Source: Siphonodentalium dalli (Eukaryota > Mollusca > Scaphopoda > Gadilida > Siphonodentaliidae). Taken from it: a DNA stretch of 64,000 bases. The stretch spans positions 254,450,484 through 254,514,483 of the forward strand of contig CP136064.1 of NCBI GenBank assembly GCA_032622095.1. Direction: 5' to 3'. Positions 49,969 to 62,003 of the stretch are shown piece by piece (within the stretch, counting starts at the first letter, position 1; each line of letters opens with the position of its first letter). The notes under the pieces were generated by a model. The model made no database searches. It was not told the DNA's origin and saw only the letters and a list, made by a program, of their open reading frames with translations. The position numbers and the translations under genes were made by a program.

Positions 49969-50090
49969 AAATTAAATACAACATCAATATATCATTTGCG
50001 TGTATTTGTTGATGATATTTTTTCACAGACTTCTGTGTTACTTCGCATAAACCTAATTCGAAGGCACTGCGTCCCTTTAAATTGGGTTAC

Positions 50091-50210
50091 CTTGTGGTCA
50101 GCACACAGAGTTCCATCTGCGGGGATGATTGTAGTACAATTATTGGTCCTACCAGCCAGCTTGCACCATAGCCCAGAGCATAGTCCGTCTGTTGTTCCGT
50201 TATAGAAGCT
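50091..50210 (-). CDS. Metalloprotease exon: ADAMTS Cys-rich segment (LWC)
   Basis: 120 nt, phase 0-0, acceptor attcctttag, donor AAG/gtaacc. It codes SFYNGTTDGLCSGLWCKLAG, RTNNCTTIIPADGTLC and ADHK. The string C..LWC.......C.T...P..DGT.C is a hallmark of the ADAMTS disintegrin-like/Cys-rich region. It follows the 52.6-kb exon, which ends RACM. Confidence 0.9.
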
Positions 50211-50737
50211 CTAAAGGAATGACAGAGAATAGAATATTATATTTTATTACACGTTCATTCATAGAATGAGTGAGATAATCTTTTATTAACGTGACATGTG
50301 CATCTACAATACATAAATATATTACATAAACAAATAATGATATTGCACCCGGCCACATGGGGCCTATAAGTCACGCTTATAGTATGTAATTGCATGCGTG
50401 TGATGTTGTGTTCAGAGGCATTACATTGAACATTCTTGGGATTGTCGTTCATCCGTATCTACATATCGGGAAAAACACATATCTATCATGAGAGTGATCG
50501 TTAACAATTATATATAATATTATGGAGTTTACCATTCCAATAGTTATTTATAAAGACATTTTTTATCTTTTCATAAAGTCATCAAAAAGGAATTTTGCTA
50601 ACTGACGTGGATATGAACTAATTTCAGTCAGTGTGTCATTGTTATTTTCATCAGTAATAGTAATATCAACGGGAATATAATTCAGGGCTTCCATCCTATA
50701 TTTCTTGCAGGTCGTATATAGTACACATTCGTACGAA

Positions 50738-51302
50738 TGACATTGTTCCTGCCGTTCCATATTTTCATTTTCAAAAAGCTATAAACTGGACCAAATTGCC
50801 GACATTTTTATCTGGAAACTAGTTAGTTATATTCACCAATGCCCCATATGCGTTTTGCGTGGAAACGACATTAAACGGTACTTTCATCTAGTACCAGGAG
50901 TATGTTATGGCCTCAGAACCCACGCGATAAATACTACAGTCTACACACATATTCCAACATCACATATATTGAGTATGTACATACTGTAATGCACTGTCTG
51001 ACATATACAGTTGACAACTTCATTTTCTGTAAACATAATACTATTGTCAATACAACAGCTGACCAACTGGAATCGAGAGTTCTGGATAATACCATTACAA
51101 GGTATGCAGGTATATGGATAGAGGAATATGGTTACTTTTGTGTCTTTGATTCATCAGTTACACCCTTATTCATAGAATGACATTTTTCTGCCGGTCCATA
51201 ATTTTATTTTCAAAAAGCTATAAACTGGACCAAATTGCCGACATTCTACATGTCAGAGACTGTGTTTATATTTGGAAACTAGTTAGTTATATTCACCAAG
51301 GC
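50738..51302 (+). repeat. Tandem duplication, ~450-bp period
   Basis: 'tttcaaaaagctataaactg...gaccaaattgccgacatt...ggaaactagttagttatattcaccaa' occurs at 50.77-50.85 kb and at 51.21-51.30 kb. Confidence 0.85.
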
Positions 51303-52502
51303 CCCGTGTATGTGAAAGGTACTAAGTTTTCTGCAACCGCACCAAAGTGATTAACCAAAGTGATTCTCCCGGATGTTACATATTGCTGCATGATATACAC
51401 ACAACATTGAGTGAATTGGCAACGCTTAAATAAAAGCTTTAACCGCTGATCACACGATGATCAGCACACTTCCGTAGGATAGTTTTAAATAAAAATGAGT
51501 ACAATTAGTGTGCATTGCGTCGTGGCATATTTGAGTTGTAAAGGCATTTGAACAAAGTGGTCCACTAATATAACCGGTTTGATACCAGCACGAACATTTG
51601 TTTTACACAAAATGCACGATGCACCGTATGTTTGATCTGGTGAGATGTGGTGTTAATTCATTGAAGAGATGAGTGTTTAATTACCGTATAATACGCATTG
51701 CGGTAAACGTTTATGGTTTGTTATCATGGTAAGAGATGAAAAGACCTGAAATGTAACTATTATTTATACCGTAATGTATGCACTTATATTCTGGGTTACT
51801 TTGAATAATTAGTCATTATACCGAATGATATTATCACGCATCGTGTTGCGAAACATGATTTTGTGTGCGGCATTGCCCCAAATTATATTTTTACCCAAAC
51901 CGATGTATTCTAAGCAGAAAATCCGAATTTGAAAGAAGATAGTCAATTGGATGACTCTGATGTAATGATATGTGTACCTTTATATATATATTTAACAATA
52001 TATTATATAAAGACTGATTTCGAAAACTAATATAATATAAACAACCATGTTGGATGCCATATTAAATATAACAGTTTCCCAAAAGTGGAGTCTAGCCGAT
52101 CTTAGATATGTTATACTGATAATTCCCCGGCATCTTTTGACACAAAAATCGTTAACCCACAAATTCGCGTACCAAGACCATAATAATCATTTTGTTTCTT
52201 CACGATACGATATTTTAATTAATTGTGAACAAAGAAGCAAGTATTTACCACTGGCCCCCCATGAAAATCAACAGTCAATTTTAATTGGTGTTATCGATAT
52301 TATAAACTACGAAATGTACTTCGGCACAGTGACCGTATACATGTACTAGAGAGCACGATATGTATTAATTCCATATCGAATGCACTGACTAGTTGTCCAA
52401 TTCATAAACTGTTATGATTGCGACTCTGGTTCCAACTTGAACGGGATATTGTGACAATATGTTAGTGATGTCACTGTCTTTATGTACAACACAGTCGCTT
52501 AC

Positions 52503-52635
52503 CATGCAAGCTCTTGAATCGCTGGCAACCGTCAGCTGACATTGGCCCTCGATATCCAAGTCCTCTCCAAATGGAGTATTATATGCTGTCAAATTCTCAG
52601 GAGTTGTGTTGTCTTGCACTATTAGACAATTGTTC
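52503..52635 (-). CDS. Metalloprotease exon: post-catalytic linker and first Cys-rich part
   Basis: 133 nt, acceptor tattattcaacag, donor ATG/gtaagc; 1-nt lead, ends in phase 0. It codes NNCLIVQDNTTPENLTAYNT, PFGEDLDIEGQC and QLTVASDSRACM. In ADAMTS proteins the catalytic domain is followed by C L...P.......G......QC....G.....C, as here. Two N-glycosylation sequons are visible. Confidence 0.88.
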
Positions 52636-52829
52636 CTGTTGAATAATATGATGAAATTGTATTGCTGCTGACTGATGATGTATATCGTGTATTCTATAAC
52701 TGGAATTGAATTTATTCAGACACCGAAATCCCAGACAGCAATGTTTTGGCTAACACATATCAAACGGACTATAATGCACGCACGTATAGTCGATGGCATA
52801 TGCTAAAGATCAATAATCCTAACTAACAC

Positions 52830-53253
52830 TCCAAAGTTACTATTTCATTGGCTTCGGGGTAAAACATTTTTAATTTGAATAGTGGAACCCATCAATCAAA
52901 TATCAGAGTGATCAGATATTTATTTTTGAATTTTCTTTATTTCTTAAGATGTGTACATGTAGTTATTTGTGGCTTGGTAATAAATCATCAAACCCACTCT
53001 CGGACCAAATTGCGGATGAAAATGGATAAATTTAAAAGCAAGTGGCTTTGGCTTTCGATATGTTGATAATCCGGCCATATTTCGTTGAACAAAATGTTGA
53101 TAAATAACACGTTTTGGACAATTTAATACTCAAGTTGACTGGGGTTAAAACTAATTTTGGCAACAAATCGATTCTGATAACAGAAGGGGCATTTAAAAAA
53201 ATGTTGCATAATTATGTTGATATGGGGATCGTCGAATCGGATTGAGTATCTGT
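52830..53253. mobile_element. MITE copy 2 (partner of 49.5 kb)
   Basis: It shares the interior and the right end (ggggatcgtcgaatcggatt) with the 49.5-kb copy; the left end is eroded. Confidence 0.7.
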
Positions 53254-53332
53254 AAACATACTTCTATTCACGCTGCCAATTTAAATGTATCTGTCTAACT
53301 GGTTCTGAAAACACCCAATCCGAAAAGCATTA

Positions 53333-54033
53333 TCAGATATATATACTTAATTTTGGATATAATTTACCATCTACAGATACTTAATTGTGGATATCATTTA
53401 CCATCTATAGATACTTAATTGTGGATATCGTTTTCCATCTATATATACTTAATTGTGGATATCATTGTCCATCTATAGATACTTAATTGTGGATATAATT
53501 TACCATCTATAGATAATTAATTGTGGATATCATTTACCATCTATAGACAATTAATTGTGGATATCATTCCCATCTATAGATACTTAATTGTGGATATCAT
53601 TTACCATCTATAGATACTTAATTGTGGATGTCATTTACCATCTATATATACTTAATTGTGGATATCATTTACCATCTATAGATACTTAATTGTGGATATA
53701 ATTTACCATGTATAGATACTTAATTGTGGATATCATTTACCATCTATAGATACTTAACTGTGGATATCATTTCCCATCTATAGATACTTAATTGTGGATA
53801 TCATTTACCATCTATATATACTTAATTGTGGATATCATTTACCATCTATAGATACTTAATTGTGGATATCATTTACCATCTATATATACTTAATTGTGGA
53901 TATAATTTACCATATATAGATACTTAATTGTGGATATCATTTACCATCTATAGATACTTAATTGTGGATATCATTTGCCATGTATATATACTTAATTTCG
54001 GATATTATTTACCATCTATAGATACTTAATTAC
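53333..54033. repeat. 34-bp minisatellite, ~20 units
   Basis: Unit of the type atagatacttaattgtggat then atcatttaccatct, repeated without spacers in the intron between the 55.4- and 52.6-kb exons. Confidence 0.95.
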
Positions 54034-54464
54034 ATACGCCCATCGAGCCCACCATTACGTTATATAAATGTTAATATTGAACTGACCACGGAATAATGGA
54101 GATATTCAGAACTGAAGAAAAAAAATTGAAGAGTGTTTTTTAAAGAGTGCTTTTTTCTCGAAGAAGTGAATATAAAGAATGAACCCAAATCTCCGCCAAG
54201 CCCACCCATCCAACAGATGAATTTGGCCTACACGCTGCCAAAGTTGGTCATATTGTGGTGTTGTATATTGATTCAGAGCTCTCCGTTATCTCGTCTAAAA
54301 TAAGTCCCATATTGCCATCGTTGGTTATGAACATTCAGATAATGTGTCCGTAATATGTCTTACTATATGTCTTACCATGCGTCTTACTATATAAATAAAG
54401 CCATCTGTTTAAATTTTACACTTAATCAACACCTGTTGATTAAACGTGTCTACTGTTGATTAAA

Positions 54465-54765
54465 CTTCGCAGAGTCGATTAAACTTTCTCCATACAATTT
54501 GATCGGAAAAGTGTTTATCCATCGCATTGTAAAGATCGTGGCGTAAACTTCGCAGAGTGGATTAAAGACTCTCTATACAATTTGGGCCGAAAAGTGTTTA
54601 TCCATCGCATTGTAAAGATCGTGGCATAAACAAAATATACGCATATTGTTTCTGAATAACAAATTTAATCCACTCGTGGGATTGGCGACTTAATCGTTAA
54701 TCGCCAGTCCCACTCGTGGATTAAATTTGTTATTCATAAACGCTATGCGTATATTCTATATATAA
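54465..54765. repeat. Direct repeats followed by a palindrome
   Basis: An ~80-bp unit (cgcagagtggattaaa...gaaaagtgtttatccatcgc...aaagatcgtggc) is repeated in tandem. Then 'aacaaatttaatccactcgtggga...cgacttaatcg' pairs with its complement around 54690, with outer arms extending to 'atacgcata'. Confidence 0.8.
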
Positions 54766-55349
54766 CGTAAGGGTGGCGTATACGGTAAATAATTAAGTAT
54801 ACATAGATGGTAAGCAATGATCGTCATTAAGTATCTGATAATCCTACGCAGATCGGATGTTACAACAGACAGCTCTGCCTGGCATTAGTTTATGTCTACG
54901 TCCAATGGACAAGACGTGGTGCATATTGTTGTGGATTCAACAGTGGTGACCCCTTTACCTACAAATGTGGGTCATGCAAAACTAAGTTACACGTATATGA
55001 ATTTGTTCGAATAGCTGATACATTTGCAAATAGTCAGTATCTCTGAATCAGAAACAGAATCCGAATCCGAACGGGAATCATGTTTATTACCACATAAAGT
55101 CAACTAAGCGCAGTTTCCTCCAAACAAACAATGGCGATTAAATTTATTACACTATAACACATAAATGTGCAAGGAGAATAAATGTGACAAAATGTTATTA
55201 TTATTTTTTAGCACTAAATACATCAAATTTGTATTTGCTATTTACATGTATGTTGCTCGATAAAGCGATCGCCATACTCCGTGAGTCGGGAGATTGAAAC
55301 ACATAATTGCATTCGATGAACATTCATATAATTATAGTACTGTACTTAC

Positions 55350-55517
55350 GGTCCGAGCCCATCGATATATGTCAGCACCTCATTTTGAGAACATGTTGAA
55401 AACTTCCAGAGATTGAGTATTTTGTCGCTGCGAACGGTAATTAATGATGACGCCATTATGTATTTATCCGCCGCACTACACGTGTTTGCACCCGTGCCAT
55501 CATGAGGCAAACTCAAA
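55350..55517 (-). CDS. Metalloprotease exon: third zinc ligand and Met-turn
   Basis: 168 nt, acceptor ttcttctgtattgtag, donor CC/gtaagt; 1-nt lead and 2-nt tail. It starts LSLPHDGTGANTC, completing the zinc site HELGHSLSLPHD begun in the previous exon, and goes on to CSAADKYIMASSL with the Met-turn (IMA). It ends WKFSTCSQNEVLTYIDGLG, the conserved FS.CS......Y end of the reprolysin domain. The usual Gly of HExxHxxGxxHD is Ser here. Confidence 0.93.
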
Positions 55518-55696
55518 CTACAATACAGAAGAAAGGAAATAATTTGCCTCACAAGTGTCGATATCCCCTGTTAATATGTGTTGCGTTATGTTTCAGTGTG
55601 TAGTATTGTCCATACTCGTATAAATGGCAATATGTTTGCAATGAGTGTAGCTATTGTTTTTTTCTCTACAAGTGTATCTATTTATACTTGTGGAGA

Positions 55697-55862
55697 TTAG
55701 AGCCTTACAATAATTTATGGAACTTGAACATCATCCAAATTTTAATGATGTTCAAGTTCTCGGTTTCAAAACGGTTTTAAAAAAAACAAACAAACCGTTT
55801 AAAAAACCGAGAATTTGGATGATATTCAAGTTCCACAATTTAAGGCTCCCATCTTTACAAGT
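55697..55862. repeat. Nested inverted repeat, ~75-bp arms
   Basis: 'cttgtggagattagagcctt...ggaacttgaacatcatccaaat' pairs with 'atttggatgatattcaagttccacaatttaaggctcccatctttacaag'. A second inverted copy (atgatgttcaagttctcggttt) sits within the left arm. Confidence 0.85.
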
Positions 55863-55902
55863 TAAAATAGAAATTGTTGAAGACATATAAGACTCAATGA
55901 AG

Positions 55903-55985
55903 TGGGGCCTCGGTGGCTCAGTCAGTTAGGAGTACAACTCTATGTCGTCTCGCCCTCCAACGGTGGCCACGAGTTCTCAAATCCA
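55903..55985 (+). repeat. tRNA-like SINE head or tRNA pseudogene
   Basis: ggcctcggtggctcagtcag contains a box-A-like segment (TGGCTCAGTCAG). gagttctcaaatccag about 50 nt later resembles box B (GGTTCGAATCC) with an insertion. No cloverleaf can be closed, so it is not a working tRNA. Confidence 0.5.
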
Positions 55986-56141
55986 GAATATGAAAATCCT
56001 TGCTTTTTGATGACAATGGAGGGTTAAAACACTCAACAACCTCTACGCAGCATAATCACGGTATTTGTAATGTTATAGTATTACCAGAATCCCAACTCAC
56101 AACATTCTACGTCAACACCCGACATCAATTGCAGCACCCAC

Positions 56142-56247
56142 CTGTGTCCGAGTTCATGCGCAACAACAATTTCCACTTGGAAGTTTATTTGTTCTTCGAT
56201 GATCGACTGACTGGCAGGTTTGCACGTGGTGCCAAGATATGCCAGGC
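56142..56247 (-). CDS. Metalloprotease exon: active-site helix HELGH
   Basis: 106 nt, acceptor ttgtcgtttgcag, donor CAG/gtgggt. It codes LAYLGTTCKPASQSIIEEQI, NFQVEIVVAHELGH plus AG completed by T of the next exon (Ser). GLAYLGT.C and the H-E-x-x-H zinc helix with catalytic Glu are diagnostic of reprolysin/ADAMTS (M12B) metalloproteases. The intron interrupts the motif right after the second His. Confidence 0.93.
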
Positions 56248-56309
56248 CTGCAAACGACAAAAAAAGTATGTGCTACATTTTGTCAATCTCATGGAAGTAC
56301 AGAACTGAG

Positions 56310-59289
56310 CGGTGTCCATCTATCCACCCGTTAGCCTGGATGACCGTCCATCTATTTACCATTCGTCTGTTGTATTTAGTGAAGCACAATAAGGATCTCA
56401 ACTGATAAACTAAATAAGTTGAGGATAATGAGAATATTGACGGACGTCCCATACTTCTCTTTTGCCGCAGATATATTACAACATATCCTTGCACAATTAC
56501 GCACATAATCGACCTATACAGTAAAATATGTACATAACCTAATGTGATCATTTGATTATGAAATAAGCACATAATTGCGTCATGTCCGTTATTTCGTTGT
56601 ATGATCTTCTGGAGTTGTTCATAATATAAGTATATAAGATGCATCACTCTTGTCGTTTCGACCTTGAAATGTTAACTGCGCTACAGTTATTCCAAACTGA
56701 CGGAGTGGTGTCAAGTCTCAGGTCAGAAGCAGGTAGTAACAATTATCTGATGCATGGACTACCCAGCACTGACTCATTATCATAAGTTACTGGTTGAAGA
56801 TATATGCCCCAGATGGCTGACAATAATAAGATAGAAAATTTAAACATAACAGCAAATCTAACTGGGAAAACAACATTATGCATAAGCAATAAAGAAATGT
56901 GTATGCCACAGATAGGGAAATGGCTAATATAAGCATTATACTTTCTGCCAAATCCCATGGTCTAACATAATTATCTTTATATATTATACAATTAGTGTTA
57001 ATTCGTGTGCATGATTTAGAGAACTGAATTACATCAAACAGAATTTAGTGTAACACAAATAGGTTATGTAAATATTGTTGATATAACTGAATATATCAGT
57101 GTAGAATGTCATAACCCATTTTATAACATCAGGGCCGAATTAAAACAAATAACATTGTTCGTTGAAACTCCATTCGTGAGAGTCAAAAGCTTTATCAAAA
57201 CTTAGTAATGTCCTAACACCTAGGGTGTGTGCCCTTACATTTATTTACTAAATCAATTATAAATATATTGCTTCAACTATGCACCAATCGGAAAGAAATG
57301 ATAAATGTGTATCTGAAATTAACTTTGGAAAAAAATTCATCAACACGGTTTGCAATCACATCATATGTTGTATATGCATCCACTTTAAAGTGATGTGAAA
57401 TACTCCGACAGGAAATATCAAATAGTAATGGAGAATAATCTTGTTCACAGTAGTTATTTAAAAAAATATTAATCCAATTTTCCGTCTAATATGGTCTTCT
57501 GTGTGATGTTTGCATAACCATACATATGGCATTCCACATTTGCCAAGCATGCTCTGAATAGACCTTATCCATGATAGTTTGTAAGATTCGTACGCTGAAC
57601 GCTGATAACACAGTTTATACATTTGAGCTAAAAAGTGATGACCCATCTGCTTACTCAAATACATATTATTGTCTTTTTTCGGATGCGTGAAATCGGTAAG
57701 TTAGTACTTAGACGGTATGCCAACTTGAGGAATGTAGCATTCTACTACCATCACCGAAAAGGTTTTTGATTAGAGATGCACATTCTGAGGTCGCAACTCG
57801 TAATGTTTGTCAAGAAGATTTCATTTTTCAATCGCAACCGAGAAAGTGGGATGATAGTCGATCAGAAGATTTCGTAAGGAATATTGATACTGACACAATT
57901 GATAAACTGTCTGAATGAATTCGAATGATTAAAGATGCCCCAGATAGAACCAATGATATCTTCAGTTATAATTAATTAATTAATGAATAGTAAGTTATCA
58001 TACTGGTGATAGGCCGGCACGGATTTGGGAAAAAACTTATGTTGACCATGCATGAACGCGGATGGGCCCTGGAAATATTTGTCTTTGTTCGCATGTGTTA
58101 GCACCTGGTGCATATCGTAGGGATTTACGATTGTCTCGGCCCCGAAAATTCAATATTATTGAAATTTTGAGAGAACAATCAGGGGGGAGTCTGCAAACAA
58201 ATTCCGTAAATAGGGCCGGGGTGGGTGGGTGGTCCAGAGGCCGAAAAAATCGTGCTTGTAAATTTTTTCCAAAATGGGTTTTTTTCAAACAATTTACAAG
58301 TACTGATCATGTAATGTTGTTTGTAAGCATGTTAGTACCATGCTTGTTGGTATAGGGCTATATAGGCAGCTATAGTGACTCTTTAGCCTCAGATTTATCA
58401 AAATTCTGGATTTCACAGGATCCCGGCCCACTTCACAGTGGACCACCGTAATAGCGTTCAGGAAACTCATGATCAACGGAAGAAATATTTAGTAACAAAA
58501 TTAATATATTACCTGAATAAAAGTAACAAAACAAAAAAACTGTATCACAAATTGGATACTACATGGTGAATACTCAATGATGACTAGATATCATTAACCT
58601 GATTGTTGCATAACATGAAATTGAAAAGGGTATCTCATAAATTTATAATATCGGGGGGTATAATAACCATATATATATGTGTATACCTGACCAAAAACAA
58701 TTCCCCCCCATTCCACCCCGGTGGATAAAACTAAAGAGTTCTTTGGTCGTGCACAAATAATTGTGGAACCCCCTGCCCTGTTTACCACTATTTACACTGG
58801 CCAGTGTTCTCTGTCAGACACAACACACTCGATATATTAAGACTATAATGGGGTCTAGGGCGATTTGTGACATATAGTGTACCTACACAATGCTTTATTA
58901 TTGTTGTTAGAAACTGAAAACACCAGGAAATACAGTTTATTTTTCGTTTTTCTGATCTGTGTTTAACAATTAAGCATGTTATTGCTTGAGTTTTAATGGT
59001 ACACAGCAAGAGTTTGCACCAAAAAAGGATAGTGGAATGGGATTGAAAGGCAGTTAACACAGTTATTGAAGAACGGCTAAAAAAACTCTGAAATTTTGAT
59101 AAAAACATGAGAAAGGGGGGTGGGTCCCCAAATTTTGAAGGAAAACAATATTTTTTTACACAAATGGGGTGGTGGGTCCATCGGGGTCGGGAAAAAACTT
59201 TTTGGGTCCTATATGTGCAATTATTTTCCAGACTACCCCCCTGGAACAATCTCCACTTTTAAGATTTTGATCACAGTGACAACACATAA
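56310..59289. other. Intron, nothing specific recognised
   Basis: AT-rich sequence with several short open frames on both strands that lack splice sites or domains. GGGG-rich patches at 58.2 and 59.1 kb were checked and hold no recognisable element ends. Confidence 0.4.
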
Positions 59290-59720
59290 TTAACCCTTTA
59301 ACCAACAAAACGGCCAAATAAATCTTCAACAGCCTAAAATATCTTCAGTATGTCTCAATAACACCATACAAATATGATATCATTGGAACCGGTTCATTGA
59401 CCACATTGTGATGGTTACAGTTATGCCCTGTGCCAATGCATTCTCTTATATATGCGAGTCGACCATAGGTCGCCTCCCATATATAAGAGAATGCATTGGC
59501 CTAAAAACCATTTTTTCTTACATTCTTTAATAATTTTATAATATTTTCTTACATTGTTTAACAATTTTTATAATATTTTTCTACATTCTTTGACAATTTT
59601 ATCATTTCTTATATGTGTTAAGCCAATGCATTTTCTTATATATGCGAGGCGACCTATGGTCGACTTGCATATATAAGATAATGCATTGGCACAGGGCCGT
59701 TCTGTTGGGTAAAGGGTTAA
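59290..59720. mobile_element. piggyBac-like MITE, second copy
   Basis: TTAACCCTTTAACCAACAAAACGG at the left and ccgttctgttgggtaaaggg then TTAA at the right. The left 150 bp match the 45.8-kb copy closely (cattggaaccggttcattga, ccacattgtgatggttacag), as do the two inverted ~70-bp palindromes. The AT-rich centre is longer here. Confidence 0.88.
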
Positions 59721-60529
59721 AAACTTAATTACCATTGTAAGTGATTTTAGACACAGCTGATATTTCAGAACACAAGTTCTGTCACTCGTAAATAAGAGAC
59801 GTGAATCATATTTAAATGTAGTGAACTACCTGAACTCATACTACTGCCGGAGACCAAACGCTTACACGCTAGCAGCACTATTCAATCGAACAGAAACAGA
59901 CACGTTACCAAGAATCTCTCAATCTTTATAAAACCAGATATCCTCGTGGAAATACGCATATAATTCACTTATATTATGAAATAGGTACATAATGTGATTC
60001 TGAAATAAGCAGATAATGGACTCTTACCCGTTATATTACCTCTTTAAAAAAGCGTACACCTGGACACTCGTGAGTTGGTTTCGTTGTGTCATTGTCATTA
60101 TCTGCTTAGAATCGGCTCGTTATGAGTCGATAATGTGACTAAAATCCAGGCGATTCTAAGCATATTATGTGCTGGTGTTCGTGAGAAAGGCTGTGTAAAA
60201 AGGTAATTGTTATATTCCGGACCTCTTGGGGCTACATTTAGGACAAACAAGTAAATCTCCTTCAAAACTATACCGACATAATATACATGTTGTTTTCACA
60301 TATACCAACACTTTATAAATAAGGACCACAACAACAATATAATAGTTTATGCCTATAGCTGCGCTCTCTGGTAGCACCACATAGGCTCAAAATCACTAAT
60401 CACACATGTCCAAAGTCGCACTGCAAAGTTCCTTAATTATACACTGTACCAGCTGAATTTTTAACACTCTGTGATATCTCATATTTGATGATCAGATAAA
60501 TAAATTCACGGTGATGGTAGTCAACTCAC

Positions 60530-60567
60530 CTACATTTGTAGTTGATCCATTTCGAAACAGGTTATAT
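60530..60567 (-). CDS. Metalloprotease 38-nt microexon of the catalytic domain
   Basis: Acceptor aatttattttcag, donor TAG/gtgagt. It codes YNLFRNGSTTNV with 1-nt overhangs at both ends. It joins ..HAMLFTK upstream and GLAYLGT downstream, reproducing the ADAMTS string DHA.LFT.YDL...G.....GLAYLGT. Recognised only through its neighbours and exact phase. Confidence 0.88.
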
Positions 60568-60702
60568 CTGAAAATAAATTGAAAACCATGTATACAACTA
60601 ATACGCATATATTCCAAGTTTCCCCTCGACGTAAACTAACTAGTGAAATCGGTTGTGTTAATCTGTATTACGTTTAACCCCCGTGTTTTGCGAACATCAT
60701 GT

Positions 60703-61047
60703 GCCAATGCATTCTCTTGTGTATGGGAGTTCACCATAGGTCGCCTCGCATATATAAGAGAATGCATTTGCTTAACATATATTATTTTTTAATTGTTAAT
60801 TGTAAGAAAAAATGAAAAAAAAAAATTATAAAGAATGAAAGAAAATATGATAAAAATGGTTAAAGACAAAATTAAAATTGATGAAGAAAGTAAGAATAAA
60901 TGATAACAAAAATTGTTATATAATGTAAGAAAAAAAATATAAAAAATTATGAAAACGGTTAAAGAATGTGAGACAAATTGATTATTCAAAATTGTCACGC
61001 AAATGCATTCTATGGTCGACTCGCATATAGAAGAGAATTCATTGGCA
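60703..61047. mobile_element. Palindrome-ended MITE, third copy, diverged
   Basis: gccaatgcattctcttgtgt...gagaatgcatt at the left and caaatgcattctatggtcga...ttcattggc at the right, inverted to each other around ~220 bp of A/T-rich DNA. The outer CCCTTTA arms are missing. Confidence 0.75.
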
Positions 61048-61440
61048 CAGTGGAGTTAGTACAAGTTTCCCTCGACGTAAACCAGCTACGGAAATTGGTT
61101 GAGTTACGTTTACGCCCCGTGCATATTTCTCTTTGTATCGGAGTTTAGCTGTGTTACCCGCTCTCCTAAAAGCGACAACAACTAATAATATGTCACAATT
61201 CTGACCAATTATTCTATATAACATTTATATTTGTTCTGAACTCCACAAGATTTTTCAACTGAAACCGTAAGTCACTCATTCCGTTGTTCTTGAGTCATGC
61301 ATTAATTTGCACGGTAAACTCAATTAAAACTGACACAAAATCTCGCCACAGGATATGGGCGTAAAGTCTCAATTGTGTTTTAAGTGGTTTAATTATGCAT
61401 GATTGTGTGTGTGTGTTCGAGATGTCGGTGTGATACACAT

Positions 61441-61730
61441 GATTGGTTGGTTGTGTTTTTTCGTCGTTTCACGACGTTGTCAGTTTTACGGTTGGAGGAA
61501 TGACCACACAGGGAGTTAATTTGACCGGGAAATTACTCCACTGCGTGTATAGAAATCAACTAACGAACTTGCACAGATAAGCAAATCCCAATACCCTTCA
61601 GTTACGTGAATCACGAACCGCACTTTAGATCGGGGTTGGAACAAACTTCGTCGGCGCTGTACGGCATAGGACGGTGTAATATGCACTGAACACTATACCG
61701 ACATGACCACCGGGAATCCCTACAATTTAT
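61441..61730 (-). mobile_element. SINE-like repeat, second copy
   Basis: It shares 'cacgacgttgtcagttttacgg', 'actccactgcgtgtatagaa' and 'gtcggcgctgtacggc' with the 26.3-kb copy in the same order. Confidence 0.65.
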
Positions 61731-61854
61731 GTCGAGCGGAAACAGGCTTTAAAACATCGTAAATAGTTGGTATAAAATAGGACCGTGCATGGATATATTA
61801 ATCGTAGCGGACTGTTACTTTATTTCGGAGAAGCGGATAGACAGTTTTACTCAC

Positions 61855-62003
61855 TTGGTGAATAGCATAGCATGGTCGTTAGGTATTGTTACATCAGATT
61901 CAATCCAGGTACGGAAATCATCCAGCGCCACGCCAGAGTCTACCAAATCACGTGGTGTCCCAGGCACACTGTTGCTAACGGTCCAATGTGAGTTGAGGGG
62001 ATC
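61855..62003 (-). CDS. Metalloprotease catalytic-domain exon (first one recognised)
   Basis: 149 nt, acceptor gtccattcag, donor CAA/gtgagt; phase 0 to 2. It codes DPLNSHWTVSNSVPGTPRDL, VDSGVALDDFRTWIES and DVTIPNDHAMLFT. L..F..W........HA.LFT is the conserved core of the reprolysin domain before the YDL segment. The upstream exon (phase 0) with the start of the catalytic domain, propeptide and signal peptide was not found up to the window end. Confidence 0.88.

Larger units (their letters stand above)
22558..62003 (-). other. Gene span: ADAMTS-like secreted metalloprotease with PLAC-like repeat array
   Basis: Twelve minus-strand exons with matching phases. The order is reprolysin catalytic domain (from its middle), ADAMTS-type cysteine-rich segment, repeated 40-residue six-Cys modules, Thr/Pro-rich mucin-like region and Lys-rich tail. 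Omitting the damaged exon at 26155-26274, the coding length is 2019 nt with no stop until 22558. The propeptide and signal peptide are not in the window. No thrombospondin type 1 repeat (W..W..C) lies between the Cys-rich part and the modules, unlike classic ADAMTS. Expected role: extracellular matrix or mucus proteolysis, by analogy with the family. Introns are 1-8 kb and full of transposons. Confidence 0.85.
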
